From: Planctomycetota bacterium
GTDB lineage: Bacteria; Planctomycetota; Phycisphaerae; Phycisphaerales; UBA1924
Reading direction: 5' to 3'
Assembly (NCBI GenBank): GCA_014584315.1
Contig: JACTNA010000033.1
Coordinates: 30,598 to 94,597, forward strand
DNA: 64,000 nt
The translations under genes and the position numbers were made by a program. The notes beneath the pieces are model-generated. The model worked only from the letters and a program-made list of their open reading frames with translations, did no database searches and was not told the origin of the DNA. This document shows, piece by piece, positions 44,830 through 53,382 of this stretch. Numbering within the stretch: position 1 is the first letter of the stretch; every line of letters starts with the position of its first letter.

Positions 44830-46452
44830 ATGAGCCGGCGGTCACCCGTCTCGTGGATTCGCGGCCTGTCGCTCGCCGACAAGTGTCTGGTTCTGTTCGG
44901 TGGCGCGGTGGTGTTGATCGTGTGCGCCGCGCTGGCCGCCCCGTGGTTCCGCATGTTCGCGCTGGTCGAGGAGGGCCAGCTCGAACTCTCGCGGACGCTC
45001 GCGACGGTCTGGCTGCGGAGCGACGCCGAGGACCCGACGCTGCCGGGCTTCGGGCCGACCGTGCACGCGGGGGTCGAGGCGGAGCGGATCACGCCGGCCG
45101 AGGCCCGGCGCCGGGCGCCCCGCGAGCCGTTCGTGCGCGAGGCCCTGCGCCGGTTCGAGCGCGACCCCCCCCCCGCGGACCACCACGCGGCCGCCTGGGA
45201 CGGGCCGGCCCGCGTCTACCGCTACGCCAAGCCCGAGCGCGCCGAGGGCGGGCGCATCGACTCGATCCTCCTCCTCGAGCGCCGCTCCGAGGGCGCCCCG
45301 ACCCTGCTGGCCGTCAACACGCTCTACCTGCTCAGCGCGGCCTTCTTCGTGCTCGCGCTCGCCGTCGTCGTCTTCTACCAGATCATCCACCGCATCATCC
45401 TCAGCCCCGTGCGACAACTGAAACGCACCGCCGAGCGCGTCCGCGGCGGCGAACTCCGGGTGCGCTCCGACATCACCACGGGCGACGAGTTCGAGGAGCT
45501 CGCCGCGACCTTCAACCAGATGCTCGCCAACCTCGAGGCGAGCCACGAGCAACTCCGCGCCATCAACGCCGCGATGGACCTCAAACTCACCGAACTGGCG
45601 CAGGCGAACGTCGCACTCTACCAGACCGCCAAACTCAAGAGCGAGTTCCTCGCCAACGTCAGCCACGAACTCCGCACCCCGCTCAACTCCATCATCGGGT
45701 TCGCCGAACTCCTCCTCGAAATCGCCCGCGCCGAGCAGACCCCCGACGCGAGCGGCTCGCCCGCCAAACGCGTCCGCTACCTCGACAACATCGTCGCCGC
45801 GGGACGCAACCTCCTCGACATGATCGAGGACCTGCTCGCCATGGCCCGCCTCGAAGCGGGACGCGTCGATCTCAACGTCGATCGCCTCAGCCTGCGCGAA
45901 GCCACCGAGGCCCTCGCCGGCCTCATCCACCCCCTCGCCGACCGCCGCGGCATCGAAGTCCGCGTCGAGGCCGCGCCCGACCTCCCCGTCATCGAGACCG
46001 ACCCGCGCAAGTTCCAGCAGATCGTCTTCAACTTCCTCAGCAACGCCGTCAAGTTCATCGAGCCGGAAGAACGCACCGGCCGCAAGGGCCGCGTCACCCT
46101 CCGCGCCGAACGGCTCCCGCCCGGCCCGGACTCCGAGACCGACCGCGTCCGCGTCAGCGTGATCGACAACGGCCCCGGCATCCCCCCCGAAGAGCAGGAG
46201 ACCATCTTCGAGAAGTTCCGCCAACTCGACGCCGCCCACACCCGCGAGCACAGCGGCACAGGCCTCGGACTCGCCATCGCACGCGAACTCGCCTCCCTCA
46301 TCCAGGGCGAGATTCAACTCGTCAGCGAGCCGGGACGCGGATCGATGTTCAGCCTCATCGTCCCCGTCACCCTCGACCCCGAACGCATCGCCGAGCGGTC
46401 ACTCGAAGCCCGCTTCCGCGGCGCGCTCGCCGGACGACGCGATTGGACCTGA
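44830..46452 (+). CDS. Membrane-bound sensor histidine kinase
   Basis: A 540-residue kinase. The first membrane helix is at about residues 19-42, the sensor loop at 43-155, and the second helix at about 157-180. A HAMP-like linker (SPVRQLKRTAERVRGGELRV) and a short coiled-coil follow. HisKA has phospho-acceptor His279 in FLANVSHELRTPLNSIIGF. The HATPase domain has NFLSNAVKFIEP (N box), VIDNGPGIPPEE (G1) and GTGLGLAIARELA (G2). No receiver protein gene is adjacent, so the partner is elsewhere. The promoter box indicates a leaderless message. Confidence 0.93.
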   Translation: MSRRSPVSWIRGLSLADKCLVLFGGAVVLIVCAALAAPWFRMFALVEEGQLELSRTLATVWLRSDAEDPTLPGFGPTVHAGVEAERITPAEARRRAPREPFVREALRRFERDPPPADHHAAAWDGPARVYRYAKPERAEGGRIDSILLLERRSEGAPTLLAVNTLYLLSAAFFVLALAVVVFYQIIHRIILSPVRQLKRTAERVRGGELRVRSDITTGDEFEELAATFNQMLANLEASHEQLRAINAAMDLKLTELAQANVALYQTAKLKSEFLANVSHELRTPLNSIIGFAELLLEIARAEQTPDASGSPAKRVRYLDNIVAAGRNLLDMIEDLLAMARLEAGRVDLNVDRLSLREATEALAGLIHPLADRRGIEVRVEAAPDLPVIETDPRKFQQIVFNFLSNAVKFIEPEERTGRKGRVTLRAERLPPGPDSETDRVRVSVIDNGPGIPPEEQETIFEKFRQLDAAHTREHSGTGLGLAIARELASLIQGEIQLVSEPGRGSMFSLIVPVTLDPERIAERSLEARFRGALAGRRDWT

Positions 46453-46506
46453 TCGAACGGCTCGGCAGACCACGCCATCAAGACCGCCGGCCACCTCCCA
46501 GCCCCC

Positions 46507-46947
46507 TCACTTCCCCATCACCCCCTCATAGTGCTTCAGCCGCGGCCGCCCCAGGCCCTCGCCTTCGGCCCACGGCCAGTCGATCGCGACCACGTCGATC
46601 CGCACCGGGCGATCCGACCACCCGTTCGCCCGCGCAAGCCCCCGCGCGATCGCCCCCAGCCGGCGGCGCTTGTCCGCGTCGACGGCCGCCTCCGCCGGCA
46701 CCGTGTCCGACAGCCCCCCCCTTCCGCGCCGCAGCCGCGTCTTCACCTCCACCACGACGATCGTCGTGCGATCCGGCGCGAGGCACACGATGTCCGCCTC
46801 GCCCCCCGCGATGCGCACGTTCCGCCCCAGCACGCGGTACCCCGCCCGGCGCAGCCGCCGCGCCGCCGCACGCTCGCCCCGACGCCCCAGGTCCGCCCGG
46901 TCCGGCGGTCCGCCGTCGCGCCCGCGTGCGAACAGCCGTCGCAGCAT
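46507..46947 (-). CDS. YraN family protein (UPF0102), predicted endonuclease-fold
   Basis: A 146-residue protein with the restriction-endonuclease-like core of the family: LGRRGERAAARRLRRAGYRV, GGEADIVCLAPD and VVVEVKTRLRRGRG. The E-x-K in VVEVKTR and the Asp in EADIV are the putative metal-binding residues. Its role is uncertain; it is linked to recombination or Holliday junction handling in some species. It lies 9 bp after the SurA-like lipoprotein gene. Confidence 0.88.
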   Translation of the reverse strand: MLRRLFARGRDGGPPDRADLGRRGERAAARRLRRAGYRVLGRNVRIAGGEADIVCLAPDRTTIVVVEVKTRLRRGRGGLSDTVPAEAAVDADKRRRLGAIARGLARANGWSDRPVRIDVVAIDWPWAEGEGLGRPRLKHYEGVMGK

Positions 46948-46956
46948 CCCCCGCCC

Positions 46957-48252
46957 TCAGTTCGCCCCGCCCGGCCGGTAATACCAGACCTCCGCCACGT
47001 CCGTCAGCCTCCGGACCACGTTGCCGAAGTCGTCCATGCCCGAGCGGCGGATCAACTTGAAGAGGTACTTCGTCTCTTCCTCGCGCAGCCGACGCGAGTA
47101 CAACTCGTCCTGAATGATCAGTTGCGCGTCGTACAGGCTCGTCGACTCGCGCCGCACATCCTTCAGGTACACCCAGTACGTGAACGCGCCGGCCTGCACC
47201 GGCCCCGCCCACGCCCCCGGCACAAGCCCGCGCGCGGCCTCGTTCAGCGCATCAAGCCCGAAGAACGACTCCTCCTCGAACGCGCCCGTGAACTCCCGCT
47301 CCACCGGGTCGCGACGCTCGTTCACCTCCAGGTCCGCCACCTCGTCGAACGGCGTGCCCGCCCCCAGCGCCCCGCTCACCCGCGCGATCGCCTCCGCGTC
47401 CGCCGTGCGCACGCGGACCTGCCGGAAGACGGCCTTCGGCGGCGGGTTGAACACACCCTCGTTCCGCTCGTACACCAGCCGGATGTCCCGCCACGGCACC
47501 TGCACACGCGACGCGATCTCGCGCCGGAACTGCTCCTGGATCAGCACGAGTTGCTCGCGCTCACGGCGCGCCTCCTCCAGCGTGATCCCGCGCTCCTCGG
47601 CCAGTTGCCGCTCCGCCAGCGTCCGGCTCCCCGCCGCCCCGCTCACCACGTCCGACTCGAACTTCTCCAGGAACGCACGCAGCCCCGCCCGTTCCTGCGG
47701 CGTGAGCGACGCCCGCGCCTCCGCCAAAAGCAACTGGTCCTTCAACTCGCTCCGAAGACGCTCCGCGATCTCGCCCTCCGCGAACGCACGCCACTGCGGG
47801 CGCGGCAACTCCGCCGAACGCGCCCGCAGCCGATCCCCGATCTGCTCCAGCCACGCCCGCGCGTAGATCGGCCGACCGTTCAGGTCGCCCACCTTCGCGT
47901 CCACCAGGTACCGCTCGCCGCCGGCCGCCGTCTGCCGCAGCATCGCCGCCGCCTCGTCGTACTCACGCTCCGTCGCCGGCTCGCTCCCCGGCAGGTCGTC
48001 GATCCCGATCACCCCCCCCTCGGCCACCTCGCGCGTCACCACGCGGACATCCGGCTCGCCCCCGTCGGACGGCGCAACCGCCTCGGGCGCGCCCGCCCCG
48101 CCCGCGAACTCCTCCGCCCGCACCGTCCGCGACGAGGTGCCCAGCCCCATCGGCAGGTCTCGCCGCGCGCACCCCCACCCCGCGCACGCCGCCAACACCG
48201 CCGCAGCCGCCGTCCGCACCGCTCTTGCTCGCACGCCGGGAGCCTCCGTCAT
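46957..48252 (-). CDS. SurA/peptidyl-prolyl isomerase-like periplasmic lipoprotein
   Basis: A 431-residue protein with a signal peptide and lipobox-like cysteines at residues 23 and 28 (AAVLAACAGWGCARRD). The helical N-terminal region (WRAFAEGEIAERLRSELKDQ and LLLAEARASLTPQERAGL) resembles the SurA chaperone module. The segment FRQVRVRTADAEAIARVSGA followed by LGAGTPFDEVADLEVNERRD recalls a parvulin-like domain, but it is degenerate. It probably assists outer-membrane protein folding. Confidence 0.65.
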   Translation of the reverse strand: MTEAPGVRARAVRTAAAAVLAACAGWGCARRDLPMGLGTSSRTVRAEEFAGGAGAPEAVAPSDGGEPDVRVVTREVAEGGVIGIDDLPGSEPATEREYDEAAAMLRQTAAGGERYLVDAKVGDLNGRPIYARAWLEQIGDRLRARSAELPRPQWRAFAEGEIAERLRSELKDQLLLAEARASLTPQERAGLRAFLEKFESDVVSGAAGSRTLAERQLAEERGITLEEARREREQLVLIQEQFRREIASRVQVPWRDIRLVYERNEGVFNPPPKAVFRQVRVRTADAEAIARVSGALGAGTPFDEVADLEVNERRDPVEREFTGAFEEESFFGLDALNEAARGLVPGAWAGPVQAGAFTYWVYLKDVRRESTSLYDAQLIIQDELYSRRLREEETKYLFKLIRRSGMDDFGNVVRRLTDVAEVWYYRPGGAN

Positions 48253-48329
48253 CGTTCGCGCCGCGCGGGCATCGCCCCCGCCCCGCGTCTACCATCTCCC
48301 GAAAGCATACCTGAAAGGGGCGACGCCCG

Positions 48330-48821
48330 ATGCCCGACCCGGACCAGCCGAAAATCATCGTCGATTCCGACTGGAAATCGCAGGCCCAGGCCGAGAAAGA
48401 CCGGCTCGCCGAGCAGGAGCGTGCCCGCGCCGCCGCCGCGCCGCCGCGCCCCGCCCCGGGCGCGGACCCGCACGCCGAGCCGGAAGGCCCCATCTGCTTC
48501 GACGACCTCGTCCGCCTGCTCGCCACGCAGGCCCTCATGTACCTCGGCGCATACCCCGACCCCCAGACCGGCCGCGCCATGGTCGCCCTCGACGTCGCCA
48601 AGGTCCACGTCGACCTCCTCGGCGTCCTCGAAGACAAGACCCGCGGCAACCTGAACGAGGCCGAGCAGAAACTCCTCGCCGGCGTCCTCTACGAACTCCG
48701 CATGCAGTTCGCCGAAGTCGCCAAGGCCCTCGAGAAAGCCGTCCGCGAAGGCCGCATCTCGCCGAGCCAGGCATCCCAGGCCGGCGCAGGCCCGACAATG
48801 CCGCCGCCGCCCGTGTCCTGA
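48330..48821 (+). CDS. DUF1844 family protein
   Basis: A 163-residue soluble protein. The C-terminal half matches DUF1844: CFDDLVRLLATQALMYLGAY, VALDVAKVHVDLLGVLEDK and NLNEAEQKLLAGVLYELRMQ. The N-terminal 55 residues are charged and Pro-rich, beginning with a conserved-looking IIVDSDWKSQAQAEKDRLAE. The function of the family is unknown. GAAAGGGG lies about 11 nt upstream of the ATG. It is the last core gene before the accessory island. Confidence 0.85.
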   Translation: MPDPDQPKIIVDSDWKSQAQAEKDRLAEQERARAAAAPPRPAPGADPHAEPEGPICFDDLVRLLATQALMYLGAYPDPQTGRAMVALDVAKVHVDLLGVLEDKTRGNLNEAEQKLLAGVLYELRMQFAEVAKALEKAVREGRISPSQASQAGAGPTMPPPPVS

Positions 48822-48893
48822 ACGCAACTCCGGCAGTTCCCGCAGAGACAGTCCGAGTCGCCCCACACGGCCTCGTCCGGGTGCGGGGGGCTG

Positions 48894-48927
48894 TACTATC
48901 CGTCGCGGCCCGATCGGCTGGTAGACT
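48894..48927 (+). promoter_or_regulatory. Candidate promoter boxes for the defence operon
   Basis: TACTAT at 48894-48899 and TAGACT at 48922-48927 both look like -10 boxes. TAGACT lies 7 nt before an ATG at 48935 that opens a 28-codon frame ending at 49021, through the hairpin repeat. This may be a leader peptide or chance. No further -10 is obvious before the methyltransferase ATG. Confidence 0.35.
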
Positions 48928-48963
48928 GCCTGACATGCTGGCCGCGGCGACGATACCTCGATA

Positions 48964-48996
48964 CACCGGTTTCGCGGAGCCGAAGTCGGTGGCACG
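48964..48996. repeat. Hairpin repeat copy A (left flank of defence island)
   Basis: The stem 48965-48974 pairs with 48981-48990 in all ten positions (two G-T pairs) around the loop CGGAGC, followed by GGCACG. It shares the frame CACCG..TCG-loop-CGA..TCGG.GGCACG with copies B, C and D. It ends 30 bp before the methyltransferase start codon. Confidence 0.75.
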
Positions 48997-49026
48997 AAAA
49001 CTCGATGCCACCCAGTCGTAAACGAA

Positions 49027-50085
49027 ATGAATAAGGCCGCGATACATCGAGCTGGTCGTCCAAAGCCCATCGCCGTGGACCTATTCGCCGGATGCGGGGG
49101 CCTTACCGAAGGCCTTCGCCAGGCCGGATTCAGAGTGATCGGCGCGATCGAGATCGACGCGCTGGCCGCCACCAGCTACCGCATGAATCATCCGCGCATC
49201 CGACTCTGGGAAGAGGACATTCGCGCCGTCCCGGTTTCCGAAGTGCGACGTACGCTCGGGCTTGAAAAGGGCGATCTCGACCTTCTCGCGGGTTGCCCGC
49301 CCTGCCAAGGCTTTTCAAGTCTTCGCACGCTCAACGGAAGTCGCGACGTGCGGGATCGCCGCAACAGCCTGACAGATGAGTTCCTTCGATTCGTCCGCGG
49401 CTTGGAACCGCGCTCGATCATGTTGGAGAACGTGCCGGGCCTCGCAAATCGGCGACGCTTCCGCGAGTTTGAGTCGATGCTCAAGGCGATGGGCTACCAA
49501 GTGAATTGGTCCGTACTGGATGCCGCCCGTTACGGAGTGCCTCAGCGCAGGCGTCGCCTAATCCTGCTGGCCGCCACGCATTCCAAGATAGAGTTCGCTC
49601 CTGCGGAGCCGGTGGATGCCACCGTGCGCGATGCCATCCGACGGCTCGGCAAACCGGACAACGCCGACGATCCGCTACATCGCATCATCGGCAGGCGCAG
49701 TGAGCGCATCATGGAGTTGATCAAACTGATCCCGAAAGACGGCGGCAGCCGAAGCGATCTACCCGAACACCTGTGGCTTGAGTGCCACAAGAAGTGCGAG
49801 GGCTTCAAGGACGTGTACGGGCGGATGCGCTGGGATGCGGTCGCACCCACCATCACCGGAGGTTGCCTAAACCCCTCCAAGGGCAGATTCCTCCACCCCG
49901 AGGAAGATCGACCGATTACCGCACGAGAGGCCGCGCTGCTTCAGAGCTTCCCGCCCACGTATAGGTTTTCGACGGACCGCGGCATGTATGCCGTCGCAGC
50001 CATGATCGGCAACGCACTGCCGCCCGAGTTCATTCGCAGGCAGGCAATGCAAGTCGCCGCGGTCCTGAAAGGAGACCATCGCTGA
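49027..50085 (+). CDS. C5-cytosine DNA methyltransferase (Dcm type)
   Basis: A 352-residue enzyme with the ordered motifs of C5 methyltransferases: motif I AVDLFAGCGGLTEGLRQAGF (about 17-35), motif IV AGCPPCQGFSSL with catalytic Cys93, motif VI ENVPG (134-138), motif VIII region YGVPQRRRRLILLA, motif IX and motif X IGNALPPEFIRR. The target-recognition region between VIII and IX is short. It methylates cytosine in an unknown DNA sequence. Third codon positions are more AT-rich than in neighbouring genes, suggesting transfer. One base separates it from the next gene, and three co-directional genes follow. It probably marks host DNA for the defence cassette. Confidence 0.95.
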   Translation: MNKAAIHRAGRPKPIAVDLFAGCGGLTEGLRQAGFRVIGAIEIDALAATSYRMNHPRIRLWEEDIRAVPVSEVRRTLGLEKGDLDLLAGCPPCQGFSSLRTLNGSRDVRDRRNSLTDEFLRFVRGLEPRSIMLENVPGLANRRRFREFESMLKAMGYQVNWSVLDAARYGVPQRRRRLILLAATHSKIEFAPAEPVDATVRDAIRRLGKPDNADDPLHRIIGRRSERIMELIKLIPKDGGSRSDLPEHLWLECHKKCEGFKDVYGRMRWDAVAPTITGGCLNPSKGRFLHPEEDRPITAREAALLQSFPPTYRFSTDRGMYAVAAMIGNALPPEFIRRQAMQVAAVLKGDHR

Positions 50086-50086
50086 T

Positions 50087-52237
50087 ATGGCTCGACAGGC
50101 CCATAATCCCGTCGCAGCTGAAGAGACTCTCCCGTTTCGTATTCACCCACGCGCCTTCAAGGCGCTGGGCGCCGACTTGGTCACGAACGACGTAGTGGCA
50201 ATCATCGAACTGGTCAAGAACGCCTATGACGCCTATGCGACGAGGGTAGATGTTCGATTCGGCGAAGATGCGGACGGTAAGACGTTCATCGAGGTTCAGG
50301 ACAACGGTTCCGGTATGGACCGTAAGACGATAGAAGACGCTTGGTCTACCGTTGCGACTCCTTACCGACGAGAGCACCCTGTCGCATCGCGGTCCGGGCG
50401 CAAGAACAGGCGAGCTTCGGGCGAAAAAGGGCTTGGGCGACTCTCCGCCGCCCGACTTGGTGACGAATTGGAGATGTTGACCAAGGCTCGAAATCATCCG
50501 TGCTGGCGTGTTCGTGTGAACTGGGCCGCAGTCGCCGCCGCTGAGGATCTAAACGAATGCAGCGCTGCGATCTCCCGCGTCGCGGATCCTCCGTTCGAGG
50601 GTTCCGGCACCCTAATACGCATTCTCGCTGCCAAGGCAATTTGGGACGACGAGAAGCTCTCCGATTTGCGGGACAATCTGGCCCGCCTGCTGCCTCCGTT
50701 CGAGATCGCCGACGACTTTGAGATCCACCTGACGGCTCAGGGCCAGTCTGAGCCTATTCGCGTCGTTTCGCCCGAGTTCCTTAAGCGCCCCAAATATGTC
50801 ATTCGCGGAGAGGTCGATGCGCGCGGCAAGACGACCTATACCTATGTGTTCCGCGCGATTCAGGGCGACGGGAAGCGCAAGGCGTCGGGCATCCTCACAT
50901 GGGAGCAGGTGCAGGAACAGGCCGACAATCTGACGATCAAGTCCATCGACCGACCGCAGTGCGGCCCGTTCTCGTTCGAGATTCGCGCTTGGGACATCGC
51001 GCCCCAGGACACCCAGGAGATCGCCGAACGATTCGACCTCAAGAAGTCCTCCGTTAGGCGCGACATCAAGGCGTACAAGGGCATCTCCGTCTACCGCGAC
51101 GGCGTGCTGGTTCTGCCCAAGTCGGAGCAGGCCCGCGACTGGCTCGGACTCGACCTGCGCCGCGTCGGCCGCGTCGGTCCGCGACTCAGCACACCGCAGA
51201 TCGTCGGCCACGTTGCCATCACCGCGGACAAGAATCCCCGCATCGAGGACACGAGCGACCGCGAACGCCTGGCCGCCACGGCCGAGGTTACGGCCTTCGA
51301 GGAGATTCTCCGCACCATCATGTCGGTGCTGGAGAACGAGCGTGAGAAGGATCGCAGAACCGCGACGAAGGAGAAGCGGGTCGTCGAGTTGTTCCAGCAG
51401 CTCAGCGCCAAAGAACTCGTCGCCGGCGTCGATCAGGTCGCAAAGGATGGCGGCACCGCCGAAGAAGCCCTGCCGCTGGTTCGCGAGTTCAGCGACCAAC
51501 TGGACAAGGCGCGAGAGGAGATCGAAACCCGCTTCGTGTACTACAGCCGGCTGGCCACCGTCGGCACCATCGCGCAAATGCTCGTTCACGAGGTACGCAA
51601 TCGTACGACCGTGATCGCACACGCATTGCAGGCTCTCAAGAAGCTGCTCGCCGCGCAGTCGGAATCCCCGGCGGCGATGCAACGCATCGATTCGGCAGGC
51701 CACGCTCTTTCGGCTCTCGACAAACTGGCCGACACCTTCGCACCGTTGGCGAACCGCTCCTTCCGCCGCAGGATGCGCAGCTGCGTCGTCGAAGAGAGCA
51801 TCCTTCGCAGCGTGTCGATGCTGGACGGCGAACTCAAAGCTAAGAAGATCCAAGTCAAGGTTCCCAGCCAGGGCGCGACCGTCGCGACCGTTGATCCGGG
51901 CGAGATGGACGCCGTGCTGTTGAACCTCCTGTCCAACGCCGTCTACTGGCTGGGCCAAAGCGACGAGGCGACGCGTCAAGTCGAGATTCGCATGTCCCTT
52001 ATCGAAGGAGGAAAGAGAGTGCGCGTCGCCGTCCACGATTCCGGCCCCGGAGTTCCGGAAGACGACTCCGAGCGGATCTTCTGGCCCGGCGTGACCAACA
52101 AGCCCGGCGGCATCGGCATGGGCCTCACCGTCGCCGCCGAATTGGTGTCGGAGTACGGCGGCAGGCTGGCATTGGTACGGCCCGGCAAACTCGGCGGAGC
52201 GAGCTTCACCTTCGACGTGCCCGTTAAGGCGTCCTGA
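50087..52237 (+). CDS. Dual-GHKL ATPase / histidine-kinase-like protein of the defence cassette
   Basis: A 716-residue soluble protein. The N-terminal GHKL ATPase (about 18-200) has N box ELVKNAYDA (Glu41, Asn45), G1 DNGSGM (72-77) and G2 GEKGLGR (112-118), in the style of Hsp90, MutL or MORC. A middle region of about 280 residues with no recognised domain follows. The C-terminus is a histidine kinase-like module: H box HEVRNR with His501, N box NLLSNAVYW (Asn613, Asn617), G1 DSGPGVP (Asp651) and G2 GGIGMGL (674-680). Two ATPases in one chain imply a DNA- or protein-clamping part coupled to a phosphotransfer part. GHKL ATPases of the MutL/MORC type are known in some restriction-modification operons. 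A receiver gene follows 15 bp later. Confidence 0.85.
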   Translation: MARQAHNPVAAEETLPFRIHPRAFKALGADLVTNDVVAIIELVKNAYDAYATRVDVRFGEDADGKTFIEVQDNGSGMDRKTIEDAWSTVATPYRREHPVASRSGRKNRRASGEKGLGRLSAARLGDELEMLTKARNHPCWRVRVNWAAVAAAEDLNECSAAISRVADPPFEGSGTLIRILAAKAIWDDEKLSDLRDNLARLLPPFEIADDFEIHLTAQGQSEPIRVVSPEFLKRPKYVIRGEVDARGKTTYTYVFRAIQGDGKRKASGILTWEQVQEQADNLTIKSIDRPQCGPFSFEIRAWDIAPQDTQEIAERFDLKKSSVRRDIKAYKGISVYRDGVLVLPKSEQARDWLGLDLRRVGRVGPRLSTPQIVGHVAITADKNPRIEDTSDRERLAATAEVTAFEEILRTIMSVLENEREKDRRTATKEKRVVELFQQLSAKELVAGVDQVAKDGGTAEEALPLVREFSDQLDKAREEIETRFVYYSRLATVGTIAQMLVHEVRNRTTVIAHALQALKKLLAAQSESPAAMQRIDSAGHALSALDKLADTFAPLANRSFRRRMRSCVVEESILRSVSMLDGELKAKKIQVKVPSQGATVATVDPGEMDAVLLNLLSNAVYWLGQSDEATRQVEIRMSLIEGGKRVRVAVHDSGPGVPEDDSERIFWPGVTNKPGGIGMGLTVAAELVSEYGGRLALVRPGKLGGASFTFDVPVKAS

Positions 52238-52252
52238 AAGGCGACCGTATCC

Positions 52253-53377
52253 ATGCGCACAATCCTCATCATCGACGACGATCAGGCCATCATCGACGTG
52301 CTCAGGGATGCGATTACGGAGGGTATTACTGGCGTCACCTGCCTCTCGGAGTTGGATTTCAACCAGGCTGTCGCGCGAGTGGAGTCGGAGCGACCCGATG
52401 CGGTGGTTCTTGACCTCCTTGAGGGGCCGGTCGTTGCAGACCCCCCGGGGCAGCTTACTTGGCAGTCGCTCTGGAACGGGCGATTCTGCCCGGTGATCAT
52501 CTACACGGCCTTCGGAGGTCCGCTGACTCCGCCCGTCCCCGATGACCACCCGTTCGTCAAGCTTGTCGTGAAGGGTGTCGGGACCCAGGCCCAGGTAGTT
52601 CAGCATCTTCAAGCATTCCGACCGTTGGTCGCGTCGATCGAGTCGCTCCACCGCGAGGTTGACTTGGTGCTTCAGCGCGTTCTCCGCGACACGGCCGGGG
52701 CCGCGGTGATTCCAGGCACGGATGTTGCGCACCTTGTGCACGCCGCTCGCCGACGTGTTGCTGCATTGATGGATGAGAAGACGACGACCGAAGGGCGATC
52801 GCTATTCAGTTGGGAACAGTACCTTATCCCAGCCTTCGGCGAAGACCCTCTCACCGGCGATTTGATTCGGCGACGAGGTTCGCAGTGGAACGACCCCCAC
52901 GCATACCGGCTGGTATTGTCGCCTTCCTGTGACATGGTCGCCGGCCGGAACGAGTCATCCGTCTTGGTCGCAAAGTGCGCCTCCGCAAGTGTTATGAAAC
53001 AGCGTCTGCAACTTCCGGGCAATGCCGACCGGGCTGCGGAGCGTGTTCGCACGCAAGTGCTCACACAAGGTCACTGGAACGGCTTCTTGCCACTGCCGGA
53101 GTTTCCGAACCGAGTACCCTTGTTGGTCGCATCCCTCAAGGATTTGGAAGTTCTTCCTTACGTTGCGATCAGGCCCGCTCCCGGTGGCCAACCCGAGTTT
53201 GAGCGTGTCGCGTCCATCGACAGCCCATTCCGCGAGCAAATCGCATGGGCGTTCCTCAGCACTGTCGGAAGGCCGGGGATGCCCGATCGCGATATGACGC
53301 AGTGGTCGCGCGACATCGCCGCGGCCGCCAATCCCCCAGCGCCCGCCGGAGCGCAGCCGGCGCCTCAAGGCAGTTGA
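52253..53377 (+). CDS. Receiver-domain protein with unrecognised C-terminal region
   Basis: A 374-residue protein. Residues 1-125 form a receiver domain: TILIIDDDQAIIDVL with acidic Asp8-10, phospho-acceptor Asp54 in PDAVVLDLLEGP, a Thr/Ser strand PVIIYTAF and a Lys in FVKLVVKG. The remaining 240 residues match no output domain I recognise; there is no helix-turn-helix. Notable stretches are HAYRLVLSPSCDMVAGRNES and VPLLVASLKDLEVLPYVAIR. It is the likely phosphorylation target of the preceding dual ATPase and a candidate effector. GAAAGG lies about 12 nt upstream. It ends 5 bp before the Vsr gene. Confidence 0.8.
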   Translation: MRTILIIDDDQAIIDVLRDAITEGITGVTCLSELDFNQAVARVESERPDAVVLDLLEGPVVADPPGQLTWQSLWNGRFCPVIIYTAFGGPLTPPVPDDHPFVKLVVKGVGTQAQVVQHLQAFRPLVASIESLHREVDLVLQRVLRDTAGAAVIPGTDVAHLVHAARRRVAALMDEKTTTEGRSLFSWEQYLIPAFGEDPLTGDLIRRRGSQWNDPHAYRLVLSPSCDMVAGRNESSVLVAKCASASVMKQRLQLPGNADRAAERVRTQVLTQGHWNGFLPLPEFPNRVPLLVASLKDLEVLPYVAIRPAPGGQPEFERVASIDSPFREQIAWAFLSTVGRPGMPDRDMTQWSRDIAAAANPPAPAGAQPAPQGS

Positions 53378-53382
53378 CTGAC

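Noticed and set aside
49027..50085. Plain type II restriction-modification system
   Set aside because: No restriction endonuclease gene is adjacent on either side; the following genes encode a dual ATPase, a receiver protein and Vsr.
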